Below are positions 26,043 through 38,400 of a stretch of 64,000 nucleotides of DNA, in pieces. The notes beneath the pieces are model-generated. The model did no database searches. It was not told the DNA's origin and was given only the letters and a program-made list of their open reading frames with translations. How positions within the stretch are numbered: position 1 is the first letter of the stretch; every line of letters begins with the position of its first letter. Source of the stretch: Whitmania pigra. Lineage: Eukaryota; Annelida; Clitellata; Hirudinida; Haemopidae. The translations under genes were made by a program, and so were the position numbers. The stretch covers positions 700,132-764,131 of the forward strand of contig JAJTWR010000359.1 of assembly GCA_021613335.1 (NCBI GenBank), written 5' to 3'.

Positions 26043-29000
26043 TTACGGAGTGTAAGTGAGTGACATAGGAGATGCATTAGAGGCTGGTAAGAATGGGGTC
26101 AGATGCAGTTCTTTGTTTGAAGTCCCTTCCAGTTTAGATGCCCTTAAATCAGATATTTGTCTCAGCAATGATTTACCTTCCTCTTTAACCTAAAAATTGA
26201 AGCATTTGAGACATCTAGTGCATGTTAAAATTGCCAGTAAAACAATAATGTTAAACCTCAGGGAAGTTGATACACTTTTGAGCCGCAAACATAGCTTCTT
26301 CGAGATTATTATTCGTGAGATGGTAATTGGCAAGAAATTTATAAGCTTGACCTTGGCCTTCTTTTCTCACCTATAATTAGATATTAAATTAAGAACGGCA
26401 TCCAAGATATCATTATTTAGTACAAGCCACTTGTGAAGTTTCATTGATGTATGCAGTGTAAGCTCCCGCAGCATGCTTGTGTTCATGTAACCTCTCATAT
26501 AACCTGCAATGCACACCTTAGCTTTTAGGTCTTTTAAAAATTAATTACTAACTGACAAAGGGTTCTAGATGCACCAAATTACCTGGCAAGTTTGAGGAGA
26601 GCCACCCCCTCTATGTCTCCAAGGGATTTTGCCTTCCAGTAGCAACGCTTTGCCTCTTGAAGCTTGCCCAGGTTGTCATAAGCTTCTCCCAGAGCAACAG
26701 CCATGCGGGAATCATTAGGTCTGAAATAGTGTAAACCAATCTATGAAATGGGCTCAAAATCTAACCTAAAAATGACCAACCTAAGGAGATGAGCCTGTTG
26801 GTAATAGTAAGCAGCAAAGTAGGGCATTTTGAGAATTTCGTAGGTCTGTCCAAGCCCATACCAAGCCCTGTAGTCCCTTCGGGTGACATCTTGAAATCAT
26901 AAAGCCCAGTTTGTCTAGAATTATTTGTGATCAGATACACATGAATTTAGACCAACCTATGGCCTGCCTATAAGCATGTATAGCAGCTGAGGTGGACTTG
27001 AGTTCCATATATTCATGACCCATTAGGGTCCATGCAGATATGTAGGTTGGATCCAGTTTCACTGCCCTTTCAAAGTACAAAACTGCCTTTTCATGTTGAT
27101 GCCTCAAACTGTAGTAATTACCTGAAACAATCATTCTGCAGCTTTCATAAGTTTTCAGATGTTTTGTAAGTATGTCATCAAATAAGTAAACACATAAATA
27201 AGCAAAATTAAATAAAATAATCAAGTGGAACCTATGACACAGCAAGTCTCAGATCTGAATCTGTCAACTTCATTGCAGTGGTGGGCCAAGTAAGCTAATT
27301 CAGCTTTCATTTCCTGCAAAGTGTATGTGCAATAATTGTAATTTATAGTTTATCCAATTAATATTTGTTCCCGAGAATTCAAGAATTAATTATCTACACT
27401 GATGGGCAAATCAAATCGCGATTTAGGCAAGGTTGCGATTCGATTTGCCTTTTTTTTTATTCGATTTACTTTTCAAATCGAATCAATGAAATATTTTTTA
27501 TAAAGATGGTTACATATTTTTAATTTTATAAAAATGGTTATAAATTTAAGAATTCTATATCTTTGGCGTGCTCCCCGTTAAGTAAACATTGTTGTAGGTT
27601 ACATGCTTCTTGTTCAAGGTATTAATGAAAATTCTCGTTCTCTGACATACAATGATTCCAATCCAAGGCAAAAGGCCATTACAGAAGGAATAGTGAAACA
27701 TCTTGTAGCCGAAGCAATGCTTCCGCTACGCATAGTTGAAAGTTCAGGTTTTGCCTCTTTTATGAGAATTGTGGATCCAAATTTTGTTATCCCAAGTAGA
27801 AGGACTATAAATAGAAAATTAACTGGTGCATTGCCGACATTAAAAGACAATTTGAAGAATGAAATTGAACTACTAATTAATAATAATTTGAGCATCAGAT
27901 ATGTACATGCTTCAACAGATTTGTGGAGCAGCCGTTCATTTGAACCAATTATTGGAGTAAAATTCCACTACTTTGACGAAGGCTTTCAGATGAGAACAAA
28001 GACGGCTGCTTATAGACACTTCGGGTCAAAACACACAGGAAAAAATATTTGTGCAGCTTTTGAGGAAATACTGTTAGAGTATGGGATGCAGAGCATTGAC
28101 ATTGGATATGTTTGTCTCTGCAAGAAGAAATCGATTGTCAGCGTCGACTGTGGAGTCACTGTTGCTCTTGAGGGAACATAGAACTGACTCAAACTGGGTT
28201 TAAAAATTTTTTTTAAACGTTAATAAAACTGTAAAAATGTCATAAATGAATGTTGGCTGTTAATTTCATTGTGTTTTTCTCGAAAAAATTTGCGAAGCTA
28301 CGGCAGCAGTAAATTTTTGAAGATTTGATTCGATTTGGGATTTGATTTGGAATTTTGAGATTCTATTTGAGATTTGACCATGGAGATTCGAATCATTTTA
28401 CAGATGATTTGAGATTTGATCATGGAGATTCGATTTGAGATTTGCCCATCACTGATTATCTAACATAGTTATGAATCACGTCAGGATGTTTGCAGCAGCC
28501 AAAAATGAAAAGCTGACATGCTAGATGGGCAAAGGAGATGCAAGGAAAGATTAAATTATATAAATATAATTTGCCATGTAATTTGAATATTGTTGATCTA
28601 CATGCATTCTTTACAGATTATAAGAAAATAAAAATATATGTATGCATGTACATCAATCACTTAAGTACTATCTTCTAAATAACAACTATTTCTACATACA
28701 AATACCATCATTTGTGGCCTTAATACTTGAAGAATTTGGTCAACAAAAAGAACAAACAACTATACCATTTAACTAAAAGATAACCAATGATTTAAGTTAA
28801 AGCTGAATTAATAAAATCTGCTTAGGCGTGAACATATTTTGGGTTATATATTAAATTTAATTCACCAATGATCAATGAGCCCACCACAGAAAGGCTTAAT
28901 TAGATTAACATAAACAACACTTACTCTTATATACAGTAAGTTTGAATATAAATCCATGTTTTCCAGTCTGTAGGGGTCCATTTGCTGAATCTTTTCAAAT

Positions 29001-31659
29001 GACTGAATGGCATAATCAACATCTAAATTTACAAAAATGCAGTTATCATTAAGACATCCAAGCAATATTCATCTATACAATAAATATAATTAATTTAAAC
29101 TTGGGAGCCCAGACCTCGAAGATTGTGATGGGCCAATGCAAGTTGAGATATGACATAAGTACTTCTTGAAAAAAAAGTTTCAGATAAGGCTTTATAGCAC
29201 TCCAAAGCCTGTTCTGTATGCTGAATCTCCAGATAGAAATGGGCAGCAAAAAATGTATACATCCAGTGATTTTCTGGCAGCGCCAAAGTTTGAAGCTGAT
29301 GAGAGAAAGAAAATGCATTAGAGATCTTCAAGAATTTATAAAATCTTAAAATCAAAGACCATTTGTTTGCTACTAATGAGCCCTGACAATTCCAGCCATG
29401 CACTCCAATGGAGTGGTTCCAAATTGATGCACTCAACAAACTTCTCAATAGCTGATTCCCTTATTTCCAGTTTCTTCAACACAACTCCAAATCTGTTTAT
29501 AGAAGATATCCTTATAGAGTTGGAAAACATTGAAAGATGCAGACTCTTACAAATACAGTCCATATGCATCAAGGTGATTGTTCTTATAATCTTTTGAAAG
29601 ACTTGTATATAGCTGTTTCAAATGGTTGTCCCATTTGCCATCAGATGCTGTCGAAAAATCAATGATCTTTGAAAGAGTTTAAAAACCCCTTAGCAAATAT
29701 GAGTCCAGCAGTCAGATTATTATATAATCTGTATGCTTATAATACATTTATGAATGTAATATGATTATGTAGTTTTATTATTGTATTTTTTTTTATTTTT
29801 ATTAAAAAAAGAGCTATTCTTTTTAGACTATCACAATTGATCAAAACAACTAATAAGTTCTTTGTATTTAGCCCATTTTTTGAGTGCCTTATGTATCCAG
29901 ATAGGATGTGAAGGCACTTCTTAATCGATCCACCATTTACATAGCACCCCTACCCGAGGGCGCTCCCTGGCAGTGCAGGCTGGGTCACGACACATGCAGG
30001 AACGCTACCCATTCGACCAACCTGCATGCCTAGGTTAACCAATTTAAAAATGTAAAAATCATAATAATCTAATTAGTTCATTATTGAAAATGCAGTCAAT
30101 CAACCGACATGATGGTGACACCTCGTTGTCCACCTTCTTCTGTTCTCCAGATAGATAGATGGAATAATTTCGAAGGAAGGAAGCCAGTGGACTTTTACAA
30201 TGACTTGTGAAGTAAGCTGCTCTATCAAACTCCTCATTATCAAAATAATTTTTTGCTATCAAATATCTGTCAAATTCTTGTGGATGATCCTACAGAAATA
30301 ATTTTATAGAAGCAAAATGGTTTTATTTTCTTTATTAAAATGTATTGCTTTTTCTAAAATTACACCATGATACCTTCCAAGGACTTGTAACAGAGAAATC
30401 TACTTGGCTGTCTTGAATTAAAGATGCTGCATCCACTTGATCCAGAGAATAGGCCAAATCTGCCTGCCTGATTTCCATGGTTCAATAGTGAGATACATCA
30501 AATAAATACAAAGAATTACAGATTGACTTCTGATTTTCATAAAAGTATATATGTAAGATGTTGTGAGTTAACAACTGCACAAAGATTACACTTGAAGGGC
30601 AACCAAGTGAAGTTTAGGGGTCATCGATAGAAAACATCTGCAAAAATTTGTTGAATTTTGACCCTCTTCCCCCTTGTCAGCAAATATCTGCTTTTGGCAT
30701 ACCCATCCTTCCATACTTTGAGGACATTCATATTTTTGAAAAGAAAATATTTCACTATTTCACATAAATTTATATTAATGAATAAGCATTTTTATTGTTC
30801 CAAGGAATAATCAGATTATATCCAATCTGTCAAATTTGTAAGCAATAATAAATTTTCTTGGTTGTTGACTGATTTAGTTCTGTCTACCAAAGATTATGAT
30901 GAAAACATCTGCTTTAATTTAAGGCATGTCTTTTCAAGCTCATTCCATAGTTATCCCAATTTTTGTAAATGTAAATAAAAGAATATTGAAAAATGGAAAT
31001 AAAACAATTAAAAAATAAACTTGCAAAATTTAAAAATTACTTAATTTTTTTAAAATTGTGGTTTTTGCATTGGTCTGAATTTTTTTTCTGCATTTTTGAA
31101 GGACCGCCTCCTCCACTTGCAAACATCTTTTATGGAAGACCCCTATACAATTACTGTTCATTGTACATTTAGGTGCACCGAATGAATAAGACGTAACAGT
31201 ATTTATTGCAAGCCCCATAAAGTTGACATGCACATCCTCCAAATGAGAAAATCAAGAGGATTTAAATTTGAAGCTCCAAAAACTCATATGACTAAATCTA
31301 TGATATCTCATATCAGATTCTGAGCCCCTCTAAATAAAGATGATTGTAATAATTAAAGTGTAACTACTTATCTCAAAAAAAGACTAAGTCAACTTGTACA
31401 TTGCAACAATTGCATCAAGTTACAGTTACAATGAAAGTTCGCAATTGATTTTTACTAAACACAATTCCATTTCACACACTCAATAAGAAAAAAAAATACA
31501 AATGATAAAATCCAACCATGCAGCAGTTTTTTTCAGTCCTCTGAGATTACATTGCATGCATGCCCGATACAAATCCTTTTTTATTTGATTAACATCCCAT
31601 GCTTTTAAATTCATAAAAAGATCGACTGATTGCTTAGATTCCATCCTCGACATTAGCAT
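26043..31659 (-). CDS. CDC23: Anaphase-promoting complex subunit 8
   Basis: CDC23/APC8 is a TPR scaffold subunit of the APC/C ubiquitin ligase. The N-terminus lies at about 31515-31659 (ATG at 31659 or, two codons in, 31653: [20 protein letters not shown]). Further exons: about 30371-30480, 30104-30293 ([23 protein letters not shown]), 29360-29640 ([16 protein letters not shown]), 29096-29290, 28924-29025 ([19 protein letters not shown]), 27233-27315 ([20 protein letters not shown]), 26957-27121 ([39 protein letters not shown]), about 26778-26890, 26583-26720, 26433-26505, 26255-26370 and 26209-26043, ending [21 protein letters not shown]. TPR residues and the C-terminal tail match APC8. One intron holds a hAT element and another a SINE. 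Confidence 0.93.
27397..28454 (+). mobile_element. hAT transposon, internally deleted, with 8-bp target duplication
   Basis: Both ends are readable: 5' CACTGATGGGCAAATC and, at the right, the inverse of CAGTGATGGGCAAATC. The flanks carry an exact 8-bp duplication ATTATCTA (27389-27396 and 28455-28462), the hAT hallmark. Many subterminal CAAATC/GATTTG motifs lie near each end, likely transposase sites. Inside, 27603-28181 encodes 192 residues of a hAT transposase ([20 protein letters not shown], then [13 protein letters not shown]), which then stops. The C-terminal dimerisation half is missing, so the copy is non-autonomous. It lies in a CDC23 intron, antisense. Confidence 0.93.
29870..30045 (-). 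mobile_element. tRNA-derived SINE, copy 3 (CDC23 intron)
   Basis: On the minus strand it reads CAGGTTGGTCGAATGGGTAG, then the family body (CTGCACTGCCAGGGAGCG) and 3' section (GGTGGATCGATTAAGAAGTG, ACATAAGGCACTC). It lacks about 40 bases of the middle found in the 3.6-kb copy. Confidence 0.85.
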
Positions 31660-31974
31660 AAGTTTAAATAAAATTGCTCCCTCCCGCTTAACGCTAGTTA
31701 AACGAAACGAAGTTCCAGTGTAAACAAAATAAGTAAAAAATAAATAAAAGCAAAATTTAATTAAAGACTGATTTGATGCATTTTATTTGATGCAGGATTA
31801 TTGTTATTACATCTTACAATATATATTTAAGAATTTTTTTTCTCATTGTTAATAGCACATAATGTTTTGTTATTCACGATTATGATTAATATCTGGAGAT
31901 GTATGCTGGGAGCCCGAAGAGGAAGAAAATTAAATATGCAAATGATTTTGAAAACCTTAGTATAAGCTAAGAAA

Positions 31975-32163
31975 TTCCAAGACATGATCTTTTTGCATTT
32001 TTCACTAAGTAATTGTGGCTCTTTTGTTTTCGGGTTTATTTCTTACTGTCATTTGTTTATTAATAACCGTTTATTTAATTAATAATATTAAGAAAAACAT
32101 AATAATTGCATTTTATTTTGATATGACACGGGAATTTTGAATGGATTGGCATGGCCAGAGAGC
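31975..32163 (+). pseudogene. Diverged fragment of the ADAMTS-like gene (exon 5 end, intron 5, exon 6 start)
   Basis: This stretch matches 34680-34866 over its whole length (CCAAGACATGATCTTTTTGC, then GACACGGGAATTTTGAATGG) but with roughly 8 percent differences, far more than between the two full copies. It carries the intron as well, so it is genomic and not retroposed. It is flanked by short GCTAAGA repeats and is absent from the matching place in copy 2 (about 52825). Confidence 0.85.
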
Positions 32164-32487
32164 TAAGACAAAGTTCTGAGGACTTTCTAAAAGTTATCTC
32201 TCAGAGATACCACACCATTTCACAAATCTTCTCAAATTTTGATTATTTTTTTGCTTTAACCACTGAATAAATAGAAACGTAAATGTACTCTAACCACCCA
32301 ATGTTGTCATTTTCAAAATAGTAAGGACCACGAATTGATATGAATACCATTTATTATATCGTATCCTAAATACATTTAAAATATACTAACCATTTTGATC
32401 CACGCAACTCATTTGGCCCACGTACTGACAAACATTGAAATCAATAATGAATAATTTAAAACATTCTATAAAAGCCACAAAGACTAC

Positions 32488-35400
32488 ATGGAAATGTGTT
32501 ATAAAATTGATATGATACTATATCTCTTAATAGTGTTCCTTTTGTTGCCGTTGGACGATGCGAAGGTTGAAATCGAAAGCAAAAGTGAGTTACATTCTTT
32601 CTCACGTTTTTTTTAATCTCATTAAAATGATACTGCTTTCATTCTAGGAAAAGCCATAGCCGATGACGAAATTAAGTTTAAAAGCGGCTGGCAACTCATC
32701 ACCAATGAAGAAGCTAAAATGTCGGAAGAAATTATTAAAAACAATCGAGCGAAGGCCTATGTCATGGAAGTTCTGGTCATGCTAGATTATTCGATATATG
32801 CGTGGTTAGTTAATTTAGCTTAACATTTATTTAAACTGATTTAAAAAAAACTGTGGTAAAGCTTGCCGTATTTATATTAAATCCAAGTTTTGATAGACCT
32901 ATTTTGCAATTTTGTTGGATAACGAAGTAATGTATAACTTTATATCAGAGTAATTGTTGCTTTTGATGAAATATAGAAAAGTTTCGGTACTTTTACTTGC
33001 AACGAAGTAGGATCCTCAGATATACTTTTACTTAGCTACTTTGGTCGCCACATTATATATTTAATAAGCATTATACAATTGTAATACATATTACAAAGCT
33101 TATATTTATAACAAATTAATTTACATGACATTATAAGAAAATATCAAAATTAAATAACTTTTGAAGGGATTCGAATAGAATTCATTATTATAATTAAAAA
33201 TTATATTAATTTTATTGCGAAATTTCCATATCGGAAAATATGAGCGATTAGGATAATTGACATTCATTTGGAATTGGAAAGTGAAGCAATTTGTGGAATG
33301 ACTAAGCCTAAATTCGGTAATGCTAACTTCATAAATTATCTTTATAATACATTAATTGACATTATATTACAAAACGCAACATTCAATAGTATTTAAAATG
33401 CTAAAGTACAAAATATTTCTTTGAGTAGCTCAAAATATTAAAATCCAAAATATATATTTTGAAATACTTTTATTCAAAATACAAATACGCGTAGTTGATA
33501 CTCAATAAATGTAACATCGCTCCATGCTTTGCCATGGAACTTAAAGCCTTAAAGTTAAAGTTTAAACTTAAAGTTTATGGTCTGCCTATAAAAGCAGTAA
33601 GATTTTTTTGATTTTTTCAACATTTCAGGGGTTTGAACCCGTAACCCCCTAAATATTTAACAAGTAACTTTTACATTTGCTATTTTGATCAGCTCCACTT
33701 AATTATTGATAGAATAAGTTCTACACGCTTGAAATTCTAGCACTGACTTAATAGTTCTTCAGAAAACCTGCGCTCTCCTTTTTAGTTTACATTCGCGCCC
33801 ATTCGTGGAAATCAATTGTTGAGAACCAATGTCTCAGTTTTAATAAAACCTTACCAAAAAAATTAAACATTTAATACAGTTGTATTATTGTAGAAATCGC
33901 TAACTTTAGATTTTTGAGTTAATATAAATATTGTCATTATATTGATATTTTTATTTTATGAAGGTGGCTTAATTTATTCAAAGGAGATTCAAAAAAGACT
34001 ACATCTGCTCTAAATACATTTTATGCTAATATATTCCAAAAGGTAGGGAATCACTAGTTAAATTCTTTTATTTCTTATGTTTCTTATGATGTTAACAATG
34101 CCTGGCAAATATCTTAATAACCAGATCAAAGAGAGATATAATCGAGTTGCAATAGGAGGGGTTAAACTTGACCTGGAAGTTGTAGATATAAAAATCGCAA
34201 AGGTTGTTTTCTGGTTTTTATATTACTTTTTTTTTAAACTGTCTGAAAATTATTTATTTTGAGCATAAGCAAAACCAGTAATATAGAATCAACGAAAATT
34301 TGTTGAACATCATAAATTAAAGACAAAATTGCGCACACTATATTATTAGCAAATACAATAATAAATTTATTTGATAGTGATTAATTTTTATGGACGCAAA
34401 CCAGCATGGAATTTTACAGCATATAAAGAAATCTTAAAATGTCTAGAGATCAACCCAAAAGATATTAACCTGAATAATTTAAGATTTAGAAACTTTTTAT
34501 TGAAAATTTACACTATTTCACATGAAATAAACTTGAAAAAAAACAACTAAACCTCAACTTGAAGTCCAAAAGTGAAGTTCCTTTTGTGGAAAATAAATAC
34601 AAAATCTCTGAAAATGAAGTGAATATCGACACTGTGCTTCGCAATCTATCATCCTGGTTAAAAAATGAAAGGAAAAACTTTCCAAGACATGATCTTTTTG
34701 CATTTTTCACCAAGTAATTGTGGCCCTTTTATTTTCCGGTTTATTTCTTACTGTCGTTTGTTAATTAATAACCGTTTATTTAATTAATACTATTAGGAAA
34801 AACATACTCATTGCATTTTATTTAGATATGACACGGGAATTTTGAATGGATTGGCATGGCCAGAGACTGCATGTACTGATTACGGAGTTTCTGTGACAAG
34901 AGAATTGGGATTTTTCGATACCTATCATTCGGCTTCTCATGAAATTGGACATAAGTAACAAAATTAAATTTTCGATCTTAATGTTATATAAGCTTTCACG
35001 TTAGCTTTCAGTTGCATGGCAATATCCAATATTGAATAACTTTTGCAGTCTCGGATCTCATCACGATAATGCAAGCGATTGTCCTTACGATAGCCAGTAC
35101 ATAATGGCAGCAGGGACTGAATTCATTACTGACAAAAATTTTGATAATCGTCATACCTTTTCCCCGTGTTCGCTTCGATATTTTGAAAAACATATCCAGA
35201 AAATTAATAGGTTAGTGAAACAAAGTTGATATATCACAACAAATAGTGATGATGCATTTTAACCTTTTTAAAAGTGAAAATTGGAACTGTCTGGTGATTC
35301 AAAGTGCAAAACAATACATTAAACTGGATCAGTTGACGAAAGTTCCTCTTGGTACTCAATTCAATATTGACAGACAATGTCAAATCTTCCAAGGACCAAA

Positions 35401-38400
35401 TTCCTTCTTTTGCGCGGTAAAACCTAGCATTGATTTTATTTTTAGAATCATAAGTATCACCACGCATCAGGTCATCACTGTCAGTGGCATAGCCAGGTTT
35501 TAACACCACAGGCTGCGAGCACTTACAAAAGTCCCCACCTATAAAAATAAATTTAAAAAATTAAATTATGATTAACCGTATTTATTTGTTGTATATATTT
35601 TAAATGGAAACATAACTGAATACTGAAAAGGTGGCAAACAAATTTTTAGTAATTAGTAATTTTATATATGCATAAGTCATAACAGTATAACGCTTAAATT
35701 AACAATAGCCTTTTTCGTCTTGGCTTCCGTCACCTTCTGTAACTTCCTAACGGAATCTTCCTTTTCCAAATTCTATGTGACTTACAGTCAGTAGTAATAT
35801 CACATTTTTCAACCAACTGAGTTGCTTCATCCTCAATTTGTTGAAACTCGTATTCAAATTCATTAAATGTTTTTAATATCATTTTCAAGTTTTTGAATCA
35901 AATGAGGAGCTTCTACCAAATCAATATTACTTTTTTGAAAAGATGTGGATAAGTTGAAAGCCTTCTCTAGCACTTTTTTCAGAATAGTAGAAGAACTAAG
36001 AATTAAAACATTTTAAGTGCTACAGGAATACCCGTGCCTCAACCAACTGTTTAGCAATGGAGTTTTTTTATTTCACCATCCACAATTCTTTGCAGAGCTT
36101 CAACTAGTGCAAGTAGTAAGTTTTGAAAAACTGCATCTACTACTGATTTCCTGGATGTCCCTCTGGTATTGCATGGTCTTTTTAGAGTCAATGCAAACGA
36201 TTTCATACATTTGTATTTAGCCGATTTTTTGAGTGCCTTATGTATCCGAATAGGATGTGAAGGTACTTTTTAATCGATCCACCATCTATACAGGGCTCCT
36301 ATCTGAGGGCGCTCCCTGACGGCGCGAGCTTGGTTGCAAACACGACACGTAACGACAGTTGCGTTCACCGCCGTTCGCGGGTAAAGAGTGCCTTGGGAGA
36401 AATCTTCTTGTTTGTAGACCTGCTATTTTACCGTACATCGCACTAGCTTCATCATATGACTTACCATAACAAATTCATCGACAAACATTTTGTTTTACCG
36501 GGAACGTTATTTAAGATTTTTCCAGGGGGCAAACCTTCGCACAAATTGAGATGACCTTTTTTCATCTAGTCTAAAGTGAAAGAAGGTATTGCCCCCTTGC
36601 TCCCCCCAAATGATGTTCATGTTTTACTGCTAAAAGAAAAACGTTGTAAAAAGCTTCAGCCCTTGATCAAGATAATTTTATGAATTTTATAAATCGTTCC
36701 ATTGCAGAGCCGTTTTCTATTACATATCTCAAAAATATAGAAAATCGATCAATTCTGCTATTATCACCAATAGAGTCAACTTATCACTACAAAGCACTTA
36801 GGCACTTTGATATCATCAAGAATTTTTGATAGAATCTCTGGTGATAAGAATTGTATCAAATCATTTTGTGTGCCTGAACTGAGCATGTTGCATTTCGATC
36901 ACCCATTAATAATTCTAATAATTTATCACTTTTAACCAAACGTTTAATAAGTTTCAAGAATTTGACTTTATTTGTTTATTGGCAAATCTAAATCATGATT
37001 CTTGCTATGACCACGGAGTGCCAATATCTATTTTCTCAAAAACTGCACGGCATCGATGATACGTTTTAGGATCATCCTCTCTTTTTTCTGTGCTGTTAAA
37101 AGATCCGACAAGACAGTTCTATCATTAAAAAACGGAATTTTGTAAGAAAAAGTTCAATTAGTAAATCAATTTGTATTTTGTAACATGATAAAGATGTAAT
37201 TAAATATAATATATTGTTAATCCTGAAAAGGCCCCATTTGTTTGGAAAATGATCGTAGGGGAGCGGCCGCTCCCTCTGCTACCCCTCCAGTTAAGCCTCT
37301 GATCAATGTATATTTCGATCGTATTTATTCCTAATATAAATTATTTAATTAATAAATGCTCTTTTAAAAAAGGATATTGCTGGTGATATCTCTATTATTA
37401 AAGTTGGAATCACGTAACACCGTAACACTTACAATCTTATGCCATTTATAAAATTTGCTAGTACATAGTTATAAATTACCTCAATTTTTTTTCAATTAAC
37501 AACCAATCTTTTCTGAGACCAACTGAAAATAGATCAAACATCACTAAAAATGTGCGAAACAGGGCTAAACATTAAGTTTGAAATCTGGCTTAGGCAATGC
37601 AAAGATACATTTTTAAATTTAAAATGTTCTTATTGACAATTTTCAGAGCCATTTTGGGCATGCTTTTATTAAGGTTTCACAGGTTCTTCATTTAACACTG
37701 CAAATTAGGGTCAGATTGTATTGCGGAAAAATCCTTTTTTTTGAACAAATGTCCATAGACACAGTTTTCGCCTTTATTAATGTGTCCATATATGAAGTTT
37801 TTGCTGTAAATAAAATTAATAAATACTTTCAGGGTGGTAGTGACGACTTCAAAACTATGTGCAGACAAATCTCTTGCTGGAACGATGTGGAGAAAATTTG
37901 TCAAAGATATCCTAAGTCAGCTCCAGCGGATGGAACTCCATGTGAAAGTGGAAAATCGTGTCAAAATGAAACTTGCTTACCTGACCCCAAGGTTCGCTCT
38001 GGACAAGGTGAATCTTATTGAAATTATTTTATTTTTTAAATTTAAAATAAATATGCTTAGGTAGAAATTATTAGAGTGATTCAAAATAGGAATTATACAA
38101 GGTAGTAATAATAGTTACATAAATTAATAAAATATAATAATAATTAGTGCCCGAACGACATGGCCTTTTATCGATATCCCGGTACCGATAGTTTATTATT
38201 ATTTTCTCTACATGTTAGATTATAAAATTCAAATCAAATAACTCGTATCAAAGTATTCATGAGGTCATACTCTATTAATTTTATTACAAAACTTAATAAC
38301 TAAAACGTTTCGCAATACTGTCAACATAGTTGTTGAGTTAACAGAGGGTTATGGTGTGAATAAATTATTACACCTTATTGTACATTTTTTCTTATGTCTT

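Noticed and set aside
34077..34262. ORF MFLMMLTMPGKYLNNQ...
   Set aside because: Only 34125-34202 is coding (exon 4); the rest is intron on both sides.
36220..37301. Idea that intron 8 hides an extra exon of the protease
   Set aside because: Exons 8 and 9 join in phase without it, and the stretch is explained by the hAT and the SINE.
37716..38021. ORF starting well upstream of protease exon 9
   Set aside because: The first part is intron; the coding exon starts after the acceptor at 37831-37832, as shown by phase agreement.
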